Positions 7,895-14,525 are shown, counted from the first letter of the stretch. The stretch is DNA of 16,746 bases from Candidatus Kerfeldbacteria bacterium (GCA_003512175.1 DOSP01000040.1:604-17349), one strand, 5' to 3'. The notes: generated by a model from the sequence alone, not told the origin. Made by a program: numbers and translations.

Positions 7895-7895
7895 T
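7887..7895 (+). promoter_or_regulatory. extended -10 promoter of the zinc-knuckle/murJ operon
   Basis: TGATACAAT combines the TGn extension with a -10 TACAAT (7890-7895). The predicted start is near 7902, two bases before the ATG at 7904, so the mRNA would be practically leaderless. No convincing -35 is present, as expected for an extended -10 promoter. Confidence 0.5.
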
Positions 7896-7903
7896 AAAAG
7901 TGT

Positions 7904-8320
7904 ATGAAAGAACGTTTAGTGATTATTCTACCTAGTGATCAACAACCAATGGCCTGCCCATCGTGCAAAGCCGAATTAGAATATAGTATTGTGCCGAATA
8001 CCTGGCCACATTTGTATTGTACACATTGCAAAAACGCCTATCACGAGACACATGGACAAGCTGGTTACAAACGGATCATCCGACAACGCTTAGCTAACCG
8101 CAAAATGCATGCTATCCAAAGTCATGCGCCCGTTTGTGAATGTGGTGGTTTATTTTTGTTCAACGCCTTTCCACACTGTTTGCACTGTGGCTACGAATTT
8201 TCGTTTGGCATTCCAACCGAATATAAAGCCAGATTACTGCACCCAGACCTGGTGGTGTTCGACGGTACCAAGCTGTATTTAGATAATGGCACACATAACC
8301 TCTACCAGTTTGGGGCGTAA
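7904..8320 (+). CDS. zinc-knuckle protein of unknown function
   Basis: A 138-residue soluble protein with four cysteine pairs: C18-x2-C21, C39-x2-C42, C78-x-C80 and C92-x2-C95. This layout suggests two zinc ribbons, each built from two knuckles, joined by a basic linker (YKRIIRQRLANRKMH, 55-69). I do not recognise the family. The basic linker could contact nucleic acid, but that is a guess; ribbons of this kind also serve protein-protein contacts. It is the first gene of an overlapping run and shares 35 bases with the start of murJ, so the two are probably translated in coupling. Its promoter predicts a leaderless mRNA. There is no signal peptide or membrane segment. Confidence 0.75.
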   Translation: MKERLVIILPSDQQPMACPSCKAELEYSIVPNTWPHLYCTHCKNAYHETHGQAGYKRIIRQRLANRKMHAIQSHAPVCECGGLFLFNAFPHCLHCGYEFSFGIPTEYKARLLHPDLVVFDGTKLYLDNGTHNLYQFGA

Positions 8321-9770
8321 TGCCCTACTCTTGGCGGCCACTTCAGCTGGCAGTTATCTGTTTGGCGTGCTGCGTGATCGGTTATTAGCCAACACTCTGG
8401 GGGCTAGCCGTGATGTTGATATCTTCAATTCGGCCTTCTTGCTGCCAGACTTGATTATGAATTTATTTGCGGCTGCCATTACGACCGCCTTTATTCCGGT
8501 GCTGGCTAAATCTAAACGGCAATATCAATCCACTAACGAAATTCTGACCGTCATCGTGATCTGTATTATCTTCATGGATGTCGTGGCCTGGGTGCTGCTG
8601 CCTTGGATAGTCACTATCATTGCACCGGGTTTTAATCCAACCGAACTGGCTCAACTGACCAGTAGTAGCCGCTGGCTGTTACTATCGCCACTGCTGTTTG
8701 GGATAAGCATCTTATTAGGTACCCTGTTGCAAAGTAAACACCACTTCCTGGCCTATGCCATTTCACCAATGCTCTATAACGTTGGTATTTGTATTGGCAT
8801 CATCTGGTTAACACCAATCACCGGCGTACTGATTGGTGCGGGATTGCACCTATTCATTCGTTTGATTGCAGTCATACGATTACGCTATTGGCCACGTTTT
8901 GCAACAACCATCTTTCATTCATTGGAAGTCACGCAGACATTAAAATTAATTGGCCCACGGATTATTGGTTTACTCGCCATTCAAGCCACGCTGTGGACAT
9001 ACAATGCGGTTGGCTCCACCTTGGAGCCAGGCAGTGTGGCGGTATTTAATTTTGGACGAAACTTCCAAAGTTTACCGGTCAGTTTTATTGGAATTGCGCT
9101 AGCCACGGTTTTATTCCCGGTATTGGCACAAAACTTTGCTGCGACCAATACTATACAACTGCTCGACAACACGCGTAAGGCAGTGCGCATGATTATCTTT
9201 CTCACCTTGCCCGCCATGATTGGCATGATGTTCGTTAGTCAGCCGTTGGTGAGTGTGTTTCTGGGTGGTGGTGAGTTTGATGCCGCCGCCATTACACGAA
9301 CCAGTTGGGCATTGCTGATCTTTGCCTTGGTCATCCCATTAGAAAGCCTCCAACATATTTTGGCGCGTGTGTTCTATGCGCAACACAATACGAAAACACC
9401 GGCTTGGGTTGGTGTGGCTGGCGCGGTGCTCAATGTCATCGTGTGCCTTGTGGCCGCCCAGTGGTTTGGCGTGATTGGTCTCGTGCTTGGATTTATTGCG
9501 ACGACAGCGTTCATAGATATCGCGCTGCTGTGGTGGCTAGCTGATCATGGGCAGCGTGTGATTGATCGATCGATTCAGGTCACCTTCGGCAAGTGTCTGA
9601 TAGCGAGTGGAGTGATGATGCTCGGTCTCACCGGCCTGTTTCTGTTACCTGTTTCACAACTTATTCAATTGATTGTTATCACTGGAACTGGCATACTGCT
9701 GTATATAATGACGGCCCAGCTACTACGTGTATCAGAAATGAAACAATTAGTTACTATTATGCGACGATGA
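8286..9770 (+). CDS. murJ: MurJ/MviN-family lipid II flippase
   Basis: A 494-residue polytopic membrane protein, near the usual MurJ length (about 500-520), with roughly 14 hydrophobic segments. It would move lipid II across the membrane for peptidoglycan synthesis. The family signature is in the N-terminal part: GVLRDRLLANTLGASRDVDIF (27-47) followed by FLLPDLIMNLF (51-61) and AFIPVL. By eye alignment from memory, Arg24 and Asp39 of E. coli MurJ correspond to R30 and D45, but the position of Arg18 appears to be Y24, and the FAEGA-type turn is shortened to FAAA. Both need an alignment to confirm. The ATG at 8286 lies inside the preceding gene, and the stop overlaps the next start as ATGA, so it is the second gene of a translationally coupled operon. 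Confidence 0.92.
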   Translation: MAHITSTSLGRNALLLAATSAGSYLFGVLRDRLLANTLGASRDVDIFNSAFLLPDLIMNLFAAAITTAFIPVLAKSKRQYQSTNEILTVIVICIIFMDVVAWVLLPWIVTIIAPGFNPTELAQLTSSSRWLLLSPLLFGISILLGTLLQSKHHFLAYAISPMLYNVGICIGIIWLTPITGVLIGAGLHLFIRLIAVIRLRYWPRFATTIFHSLEVTQTLKLIGPRIIGLLAIQATLWTYNAVGSTLEPGSVAVFNFGRNFQSLPVSFIGIALATVLFPVLAQNFAATNTIQLLDNTRKAVRMIIFLTLPAMIGMMFVSQPLVSVFLGGGEFDAAAITRTSWALLIFALVIPLESLQHILARVFYAQHNTKTPAWVGVAGAVLNVIVCLVAAQWFGVIGLVLGFIATTAFIDIALLWWLADHGQRVIDRSIQVTFGKCLIASGVMMLGLTGLFLLPVSQLIQLIVITGTGILLYIMTAQLLRVSEMKQLVTIMRR

Positions 9771-10570
9771 AACGATCCACTTGGATTATCCTGGATACCT
9801 GCGTCACCTTGGCTGTGGTGAGTGGCGTTGTGCTGTGGCAGAATCGCGTCCAGATTAAGGAATGGGTTGAGGTACGACGAACACCAGAGGTACCCGTGGC
9901 AGTGACGTATGAGGAAACAGAATCACAAAAAACGCAGAAGGAATCTGAAAACCCAGAAAAAAAGGATGCTGTAGAGGCAATTCAAGAATTACCTATAGAA
10001 ATCCCAGATGAGTATAATCTGGCGATTCCGTTTACATCGCAAGCGCCATTTGCTAATTGGGATGTGGTGCATGAAGAAACCTGTGAAGAGGCGTCGATCC
10101 TAATGGCGGCGCGTTTTTTGCAAGACCGCAGCATTGGTGATGCCAGTGCAGCCGATGCTGCCATGTTGGAGATTGTGTCCATTGAGGAAAATGACTTTGG
10201 CTACGGTGTCAGTATCACGGCGGAACAAACTGCCGAAGTGCTGGAATACATCTATGAAGATCTCACCGCCGAAGTCGTGTATGATTTCACCTGGGATGAT
10301 GTGAAACAGGCCATTGCTCAAGGTTACCCGGTGATTGCTCCAGCGGCTGGTCGTGAATTGGGTAATCCAAACTTTACTGCTCCTGGACCGTTGTATCACA
10401 TGTTGGTCATCAAGGGATACACACCTGGCTATGTTATTACGAATGATCCCGGCACGCGCAAAGGGGCAGATTACACCTATGGCTATGATACACTGTATAA
10501 TGCCATTCATGACTGGAATGATGGTGCAGTGACCTCTGGTCAGAAAGCGATTATTATCGTAAAACCATGA
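9767..10570 (+). CDS. membrane-anchored C39-like (papain-fold) peptidase
   Basis: A 267-residue protein with one N-terminal transmembrane segment (about 5-24), a charged low-complexity linker rich in Glu and Lys (about 45-75), then an extracellular peptidase_C39_2-like domain. The domain begins LAIPFTSQAPFANWD (85-99). The probable catalytic Cys is C106 in HEETCEEAS, His is H211 in LYHMLVIKGY, and Asp is D227 in VITNDPGT, in the order typical of the family. It could cleave peptides or cross-links in the envelope; the substrate is unknown. The start chosen is the ATG at 9767 overlapping the murJ stop (ATGA). A longer open frame back to 9593 runs inside murJ and is not credible. Its own stop overlaps the next ATG in the same way, so expression is coupled to murJ. 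Confidence 0.85.
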   Translation: MKRSTWIILDTCVTLAVVSGVVLWQNRVQIKEWVEVRRTPEVPVAVTYEETESQKTQKESENPEKKDAVEAIQELPIEIPDEYNLAIPFTSQAPFANWDVVHEETCEEASILMAARFLQDRSIGDASAADAAMLEIVSIEENDFGYGVSITAEQTAEVLEYIYEDLTAEVVYDFTWDDVKQAIAQGYPVIAPAAGRELGNPNFTAPGPLYHMLVIKGYTPGYVITNDPGTRKGADYTYGYDTLYNAIHDWNDGAVTSGQKAIIIVKP

Positions 10571-11169
10571 CTCAAACACAACTGGAAAAATTTATCGTCT
10601 ATTTCACCTCAGGCTACACCTTTGTGTTTTCCATAAACGCTCTACTGCGCGGCAATGTAGAGTTTATCTATTACACCGCCTTAATGGTACTCTCCATTTC
10701 ATTAATTATGTTTATTCACAAACGGATGCATTTCTACCCGATTGTGTTGATGTTGTTGTCGGTCATTGGTTTATTGCACCTGCTGGGTGGTAACATCATG
10801 ATTGGTGCAACCCGGTTGTATGATTATTATTTTGTACCTGGCTTTTTTAAGTACGATAATTTTGTCCACATGGTAGGAAGCGCCGTGATGGTGATGTTGG
10901 CCCATGCCTTACTGATGCCTATTTTGCATAAACAGTTTGAGCAACAACGGCACGGTTACTTTATTTTGCTCCTGGTGATTGTAGGCATGGGTTTAGGCGC
11001 CATTAACGAACTGGTGGAATTTCTGGCCGTATTGGTATTTGATGTTGGTCAGCAAGTTGGTGACTACACCAATACCCTACTCGACCTGGTCTATAACACC
11101 ATTGGATCTGCCTTAATGGCGACATTCCTGATTCTCACCAACCGCAAGTTGACCCACGAAGCGGTTTAG
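10567..11169 (+). CDS. DUF2238 (YjdF)-like integral membrane protein
   Basis: A 200-residue protein with about six hydrophobic segments. Polar residues in or next to the segments fit the DUF2238/YjdF pattern: D97 and H101 in YDNFVHMVGSA, E148 and E151 in AINELVEFL, and D166, D173 and N177 in GDYTNTLLDLVYNTIGSAL. Such clustered acidic and His residues could bind a metal or protons, but no function is established for the family. It starts inside the stop of the C39-like gene (ATGA) and ends the coupled run that contains murJ. The end of the gene also carries the -35 box of the tRNA-Ser promoter. Assignment to DUF2238 is from memory of the motif. Confidence 0.65.
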   Translation: MTQTQLEKFIVYFTSGYTFVFSINALLRGNVEFIYYTALMVLSISLIMFIHKRMHFYPIVLMLLSVIGLLHLLGGNIMIGATRLYDYYFVPGFFKYDNFVHMVGSAVMVMLAHALLMPILHKQFEQQRHGYFILLLVIVGMGLGAINELVEFLAVLVFDVGQQVGDYTNTLLDLVYNTIGSALMATFLILTNRKLTHEAV

Positions 11170-11177
11170 ATAATAAT
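11149..11177 (+). promoter_or_regulatory. sigma70-type promoter of tRNA-Ser
   Basis: TTGACC (11149-11154), a 17-base spacer and AATAAT (11172-11177), each five of six to consensus, place the start near 11184, five bases before the tRNA. The -35 box is in the last codons of the DUF2238-like gene. Confidence 0.65.
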
Positions 11178-11188
11178 AAGGCAGCTTT

Positions 11189-11276
11189 GGAGAGATCGCA
11201 TAGTGGCCGAGTGCGCGCGCTTGGAAAGCGCGTATACCGCAAGGTATCGAGGGTTCGAATCCCTCTCTCTCCGCCA
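11189..11276 (+). tRNA. tRNA-Ser (GGA)
   Basis: The acceptor stem GGAGAGA (11189-11195) pairs with TCTCTCC (11266-11272), followed by G and an encoded CCA. The anticodon stem CGCGC (11216-11220) pairs with GCGCG (11228-11232) around TTGGAAA, giving anticodon GGA at 11223-11225. The long variable arm (TACCGCAAGGTA) is the mark of a type II tRNA such as Ser. The T arm has GAGGG-TTCGAAT-CCCTC. Length is 88 bases. Confidence 0.97.
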
Positions 11277-11278
11277 AT

Positions 11279-11313
11279 TTTTACGTTATTCACTAATAGG
11301 TTAGAATAGGTTT
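11279..11313 (+). promoter_or_regulatory. leaderless promoter, copy 1 of a 42-nt repeat
   Basis: The -10 TAGAAT (11302-11307) is six bases before the ATG at 11314, so the predicted start is the A of the ATG. TTTACG (11280-11285) is a weak -35 with a 16-base spacer. The whole stretch 11279-11320 recurs at 13305-13346 with two mismatches. It begins two bases after the tRNA-Ser. Confidence 0.6.
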
Positions 11314-11616
11314 ATGAAAATCGCTACTGGTGTGGTGCACAAGGTACCGGCGGATGTACGAAAAGCATTAGCTGCTGATCCCAAAGCACTGGTACAATGG
11401 AATAATCTTACACCGCTGGCACGTAACGAATGGATCTGCTGGATAACTTTCGTCAAGAAAAACGAGACGAGAAAAGAGCACGTCACGAGAGCAATACAGG
11501 AACTGAAAGAAGGAATGCGACGACCGTGCTGCTGGATAGGCTGTATTCATCGCACAGATAAACCGATCAGCCCTTCGGTCCAATCGATACTGCGTAAGAA
11601 AAAACCAAAAGGCTGA
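11314..11616 (+). CDS. YdeI/OmpD-associated (OmdA-like) family protein
   Basis: A 100-residue cytoplasmic protein. The C-terminal part is a recognisable OmdA (bacteriocin-protection, YdeI/OmpD-associated) domain: LTPLARNEWICWI (32-44), then ETRKEHVTRAIQELKEGMRRPCCWIGCIHR with the characteristic RRPCCW-x-GC core. The family name comes from a reported link to bacteriocin resistance, but its biochemical role is unknown, so no function should be assumed here. The protein is short but looks complete, ending in a basic tail. It has its own promoter, which predicts a leaderless mRNA. It is the first of several small orphan-family proteins in this region. Confidence 0.8.
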   Translation: MKIATGVVHKVPADVRKALAADPKALVQWNNLTPLARNEWICWITFVKKNETRKEHVTRAIQELKEGMRRPCCWIGCIHRTDKPISPSVQSILRKKKPKG

Positions 11617-11674
11617 TGTAACGGTGCGGTGTCATTATATACAGTAGGAACGTTTTAGTATTAAATTTGAATAT

Positions 11675-12091
11675 ATGCCCAGGAGCAAAAATCCAAGAAG
11701 CAACAAGAAGGGAAAGAGTACGTATGTCGATGGCTTCGTCTTAGTCGTTCCCAAGAAAAAAATTGCCGTGTATCGCCGCCTGGCATTGCAGGGTGCAAAA
11801 ATGTGGAAAAAATATGGCGCAGTCGACTACAAAGAATGCCTTGGAGATGATCTACACCCAAATATGGGCGGTGTGAAAGGTCTGACCTTCTCAAAAATGG
11901 TTAAGCTCAAAAAAGGTGAGACGGTGTGGTTCTCATTCATCACGTACAAATCGCGTGCCCAGCGTGATCAGGTCAACAAAAAAGTGATCGCAGCCATGGA
12001 TAAGCTGGCCAAACAGCATAAAGACCTACCAATGCCATTCGATATGAAGCGAATGGCGTACGGTGGTTTCAAAGTAATCGTCAGTGCGTAA
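11675..12091 (+). CDS. DUF1428 family protein
   Basis: A 138-residue soluble protein. After a basic lead of about 15 residues comes YVDGFVLVVPKKKIAVYRRL (17-36), then the family landmarks GAVDYKECLGDD, ETVWFSFITYKSRAQRDQVN and a C-terminal PFDMKRMAYGGFKVIV. These match DUF1428 (YbaA-like), whose members have a ferredoxin-like alpha/beta fold related to dimeric barrels; the function is unknown. No Shine-Dalgarno motif precedes the ATG. Weak -10-like hexamers exist (TAGTAT 11656-11661 and TAAATT 11662-11667), the second seven bases from the ATG. A VOC-type gene follows after 15 bases, probably in the same transcript. Confidence 0.85.
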   Translation: MPRSKNPRSNKKGKSTYVDGFVLVVPKKKIAVYRRLALQGAKMWKKYGAVDYKECLGDDLHPNMGGVKGLTFSKMVKLKKGETVWFSFITYKSRAQRDQVNKKVIAAMDKLAKQHKDLPMPFDMKRMAYGGFKVIVSA

Positions 12092-12106
12092 TTGATGAAA
12101 TAGTCT

Positions 12107-12571
12107 ATGCAAAAAATCACACCCCATTTATGGTTTGACAAAGAGGCCAAGGAAGCGGCAGAGTTTTACACTGCAGTATTTCCTGACTCGAAAATCATAA
12201 ACATCACCACATTGCATAACACTCCTTCAGGAGATTGCGATGTCGTCTCATTCGTGCTGTCAGGTCAGCCATTTATGGCCATCAGCGCTGGCCCGCTGTT
12301 CAAATTCAACGAAGCCATTTCCTTCAGAGTGGATTGCGCGACCCAAAAAGAGATTGATTACTACTGGGAAAAACTGTCCGCTGATCCCAAGGCCGAGCAG
12401 TGCGGCTGGTGCAAAGATAAATACGGCCTGTCCTGGCAGATCGTTCCAAAGGCCATGGACGAGATGATGAGCCAAGGCACACCCGAGCAGATTGATCGCG
12501 TCACCCAGGCGTTTTTGCCGATGAAAAAATTCGATATCGCCAAATTACAAAAAGCCTACGAGGGAAAATAA
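12107..12571 (+). CDS. VOC-superfamily (PhnB / 3-dmu-9_3-mt type) protein
   Basis: A 154-residue soluble protein with the glyoxalase/bleomycin-resistance-like fold. Landmarks of the PhnB-like subfamily are ITPHLWFDKEAKEAAEFYTAVF (4-25), a second strand pair with SGQPFMAISAGPLFKFNEAISF, and CGWCKDKYGLSWQIVPKAM (99-117). Despite the old family name (3-demethylubiquinone methyltransferase), members are not shown to methylate ubiquinone; the reaction is unknown. It follows DUF1428 by 15 bases, with neither a Shine-Dalgarno motif nor a -10 element before its ATG, so it probably depends on the upstream gene for expression. It converges on the DsbA-like gene. Confidence 0.85.
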   Translation: MQKITPHLWFDKEAKEAAEFYTAVFPDSKIINITTLHNTPSGDCDVVSFVLSGQPFMAISAGPLFKFNEAISFRVDCATQKEIDYYWEKLSADPKAEQCGWCKDKYGLSWQIVPKAMDEMMSQGTPEQIDRVTQAFLPMKKFDIAKLQKAYEGK

Positions 12572-12590
12572 TTCGTCGCCAAAGAAGAAC

Positions 12591-12637
12591 TTAAAATCGT
12601 CCGCTCAGATATTTTCAAACGGACACCACGAGTTTTA
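12591..12637. terminator. possible bidirectional terminator between convergent genes
   Basis: TTAAAA (12591-12596) with TTTTAA (12633-12638) and GTCCG (12599-12603) with CGGAC (12620-12624) form a two-part stem with an uneven internal loop. The T-rich arm comes too late for a textbook terminator in the plus direction. The convergent position is the main argument. Confidence 0.25.
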
Positions 12638-13279
12638 ATCGATGTATTGATCCAATACAATTGATATGTCATAAACCGATACAGCACCATCAATCCGATC
12701 AAGTATTTGGCCGCTACTATCTACCAACAATAGAGTTGGCGTACCCGTTACTCCCAGTCGCTTACCCTCGGCTATATTCTGATTAACTTTATTTAGATAT
12801 TTTCGGCTTTTTAGGCACCGTCTAAATTGTTTTGGTTCTATGTCTGCACCTACAGCCAAATTTACTAAATCATGATCACTGAAATTATTGGAAAAAGTTG
12901 TCGTACGAAACAAGTTTTTCATGAATGGATATAATCGTTTTTGTTCGGCCGCACACTCACTAGCTAGACTTTCCCGTTTAGCTTTAGAGTGGATTTTGAC
13001 AGGAAAATTTTTATAACCCCAGACTAATTTCCCTTGGTATTTATCCATCACCTTTACCATCGTATGATATAACTTTTTACAAAACGAACATTCTAAATCA
13101 ACATATTCTACTGCTATAATGTCACCACTGCCCTTAGTATACATGCCCTCCAGCTTAACTGTTGAATTGTCGTTCGTAGCCGCTAATGCTGACTCTGCCG
13201 TTGTCCAGAATAATAGTAGAAACAAACTGGCGATGAGACCTAGTGGTAGAGTGTGTTTCATGCTGTTATGGCTTAACAT
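12635..13279 (-). CDS. secreted DsbA-like thiol-disulfide oxidoreductase
   Basis: A 214-residue exported protein. The signal peptide ends near SALA/AT (about residue 33). The thioredoxin-fold active site is EYVDLECSFCKKLY, with C64-S-F-C67, and the cis-proline loop is GVTGTPTLLLV with P181. An inserted helical region between them (about 75-165) is the normal DsbA layout. It would form or repair disulfides in exported proteins; the Cys-bearing surface protein in this window is a candidate client. Two more Cys (C109, C155) lie in the helical insert. An internal ATG at 13261 (MKHTLPLG) would also leave a good signal peptide; I kept the first ATG because the promoter predicts a start five bases before it. 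It faces the gene at 13340 across a shared promoter region. Confidence 0.85.
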   Translation of the reverse strand: MLSHNSMKHTLPLGLIASLFLLLFWTTAESALAATNDNSTVKLEGMYTKGSGDIIAVEYVDLECSFCKKLYHTMVKVMDKYQGKLVWGYKNFPVKIHSKAKRESLASECAAEQKRLYPFMKNLFRTTTFSNNFSDHDLVNLAVGADIEPKQFRRCLKSRKYLNKVNQNIAEGKRLGVTGTPTLLLVDSSGQILDRIDGAVSVYDISIVLDQYID

Positions 13280-13290
13280 AAACTAAACGA

Positions 13291-13319
13291 ATAATAGCAC
13301 GAAGTTTTACGTTATTCAA
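13291..13319 (-). promoter_or_regulatory. candidate promoter of the DsbA-like gene
   Basis: On the minus strand TTGAAT (13319-13314), a 17-base spacer and TATTAT (13296-13291) put the start near 13284, five bases before the ATG. It overlaps the divergent promoter at 13305-13339, so the two may compete. Confidence 0.5.
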
Positions 13320-13339
13320 AAATAGGTTAGAATAGGTTT
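13305..13339 (+). promoter_or_regulatory. leaderless promoter, copy 2 of a 42-nt repeat
   Basis: TAGAAT (13328-13333) lies six bases before the ATG at 13340, with TTTACG (13306-13311) as a weak -35. The stretch 13305-13346 matches 11279-11320 at 40 of 42 positions, including the ATG and the following AAAA. Confidence 0.6.
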
Positions 13340-13681
13340 ATGAAAAAATGGCTGATCGTTTCAACTTTGCTCATACTGGTGTTGTTGGGAGTGTTCTTTG
13401 GAGCACAATTCTACCAAGCAGAGCAGCTGGCTAAACGCCGTGATGCAGCTCGAGAACAAGGTGCCATTATTGGACAGGAAACTACCCTTATTTCCGTCGA
13501 CGGAGTAAGTGTTGGCATTGCGAACTACTGGGATGATAGCATAGCCCTGGCTTTAGCAGATGGTTTTGTACGTGTTCGAGTTGGTGATACAGTTGAAATT
13601 GGTTCGAAAGAATATAAAATCATTGATTTATGGGAGGGTAAAGGAGGATACGGCATTGTAGCTATTTTGCCTTTAGAATAG
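13340..13681 (+). CDS. small membrane-anchored protein of unknown function
   Basis: A 113-residue protein with one N-terminal transmembrane segment (about 4-25), a short charged stalk (about 29-44, AKRRDAAREQG) and a small, probably beta-rich domain (about 45-113). The domain includes SVDGVSVGIANYWDDSIALAL and RVRVGDTVEIGSKEYKIIDLWEGKGGYGIVAIL, reminiscent of small SH3-like barrels, but I cannot name a family. It would sit outside the cell or in the envelope. The coding sequence contains a perfect AAGGAGG (13641-13647) with no start codon behind it. The next gene starts five bases after its stop. Confidence 0.75.
   Translation: MKKWLIVSTLLILVLLGVFFGAQFYQAEQLAKRRDAAREQGAIIGQETTLISVDGVSVGIANYWDDSIALALADGFVRVRVGDTVEIGSKEYKIIDLWEGKGGYGIVAILPLE
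13674..13679 (+). promoter_or_regulatory. possible leaderless -10 element for the DUF1801 gene
   Basis: TAGAAT, the same hexamer as at 11302 and 13328, lies seven bases before the ATG at 13687. It overlaps the last codons and stop of the preceding gene (Leu-Glu-stop), so it could be chance, and no -35 is visible. Confidence 0.3.
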
Positions 13682-13686
13682 TTCAG

Positions 13687-14097
13687 ATGAACATGTTCAA
13701 GCCAACCAAGGCTAAAACGGTGCAACAGTATTTGGCGGCTGTCCCAAAAGAACGGCAGGAAACGATGCGATTCTTGCACGATTTGATTCAGCAAACGGCG
13801 CCATCACTGAAACCTCACTTTGCGTACAACATGCTGGGCTATGGTTCGTTTCCATACAAGAACTATAAAAAAGAATTGATCAGCTGGCCGGTGGTGGCAC
13901 TTGCCAATCAAAAAAATTATATCAGTCTTTATGTGTGCGCCGTAATAAAAGGTAAATATGTAGCCGAAACGTATAAAAAGGAACTAGGGAAAGTCAGTGT
14001 CGGGAAAAGTTGCATTCGTTTCAAAAAACTCGAAGACATCAATCTTCCGGTACTAAAAAAAGTACTTCGATTAGCCTCCAAGACCCCTGGATTATAA
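13687..14097 (+). CDS. DUF1801 (YdhG-like) family protein
   Basis: A 136-residue soluble protein. The family pattern is visible: AKTVQQYLAAVPKERQETMRFLHDLIQQTAP (9-39), then a strand region LISWPVVALANQKNYISLYV and GKVSVGKSCIRFKKLEDI near the end. Members have a small alpha/beta fold and no known biochemical function. It starts five bases after the gene at 13340. At the far end the TAA stop and the stop of the convergent GNAT gene share the palindrome TTATAA, so the two coding regions overlap by six bases. There is no other room for a terminator, and transcripts from the two sides probably run into each other. Confidence 0.82.
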   Translation: MNMFKPTKAKTVQQYLAAVPKERQETMRFLHDLIQQTAPSLKPHFAYNMLGYGSFPYKNYKKELISWPVVALANQKNYISLYVCAVIKGKYVAETYKKELGKVSVGKSCIRFKKLEDINLPVLKKVLRLASKTPGL

Positions 14098-14511
14098 ACC
14101 CATCAGCCAATACCCATTGGCTAAACGGGTAAAACGTTTAAAATTAAATTGCTGACTGTAGAGTTTTGGCAGTGTTGTGGTTAATAAAATCATCCTGGGT
14201 TTTTTCTGTTTGATTTGGTTGATGACGTGACGGATCAAAGCCGACCCAATCCCCTGTTTTTGGTACGCCGGCGCCACATTCACCCAAAAAATTTCATAGA
14301 CCGAATAATCCATCCAGGCTTGGGTGAAACCAGCCAAACCCACTATTTTGTTATCGATGGTGGCTACGAAATAGCGTGGCTTGATTGGTGACCGCCCGAA
14401 CATTTCCAATAATTCCAAACGGGCTTGCTTGGCAAACCGCACTGAATAATTTTGCTGAATGATCCGGCAAGCCGAAGAAATATCTTGTCGCCGCAGTAGC
14501 CGTATTTTCAT
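14092..14511 (-). CDS. GNAT-family N-acetyltransferase
   Basis: A 139-residue cytoplasmic enzyme of the Gcn5-related type, which moves an acetyl group from acetyl-CoA to an amine. The acetyl-CoA-binding motif A is clear: VNVAPAYQKQGIGSALIRHV (77-96), with Q84-K-Q-G-I-G89 as the pyrophosphate loop. Upstream strands include YFVATIDNKIVGLAGF (47-62). The C-terminal part LPKLYSQQFNFKRF is the usual motif B region. The substrate cannot be told from the sequence. The ATG faces the gene at 14532 across a 20-base gap holding a symmetric -10 element, and its predicted transcript begins at the A of the ATG. Confidence 0.88.
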   Translation of the reverse strand: MKIRLLRRQDISSACRIIQQNYSVRFAKQARLELLEMFGRSPIKPRYFVATIDNKIVGLAGFTQAWMDYSVYEIFWVNVAPAYQKQGIGSALIRHVINQIKQKKPRMILLTTTLPKLYSQQFNFKRFTRLANGYWLMGL

Positions 14512-14517
14512 GAGGCT

Positions 14518-14525
14518 AGTATACT
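14518..14525. promoter_or_regulatory. palindromic bidirectional -10 element
   Basis: AGTATACT is a perfect palindrome, so TATACT is read on both strands (14520-14525 plus; 14523-14518 minus). Six bases separate it from the ATG at 14532 and six from the ATG at 14511. Both predicted starts fall on the A of the start codon. A weak -35 (TTTCCA) is possible only on the minus strand. Confidence 0.6.

Noticed and set aside
9593..9766. N-terminal extension of the C39-like peptidase frame by about 58 residues
   Set aside because: It lies wholly inside murJ in another frame, and the ATG at 9767 gives an ATGA coupling with the murJ stop plus a good transmembrane anchor.
11314..11616. A bacteriocin-immunity or defence role for the OmdA-like gene
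   Set aside because: The family name alone is weak evidence, and no toxin, bacteriocin or transporter gene is nearby.
13641..13647. Perfect Shine-Dalgarno AAGGAGG suggesting an internal start
   Set aside because: No ATG, GTG or TTG at usable distance opens a meaningful frame; the bases encode Lys-Gly-Gly-Tyr of the membrane-anchored protein.
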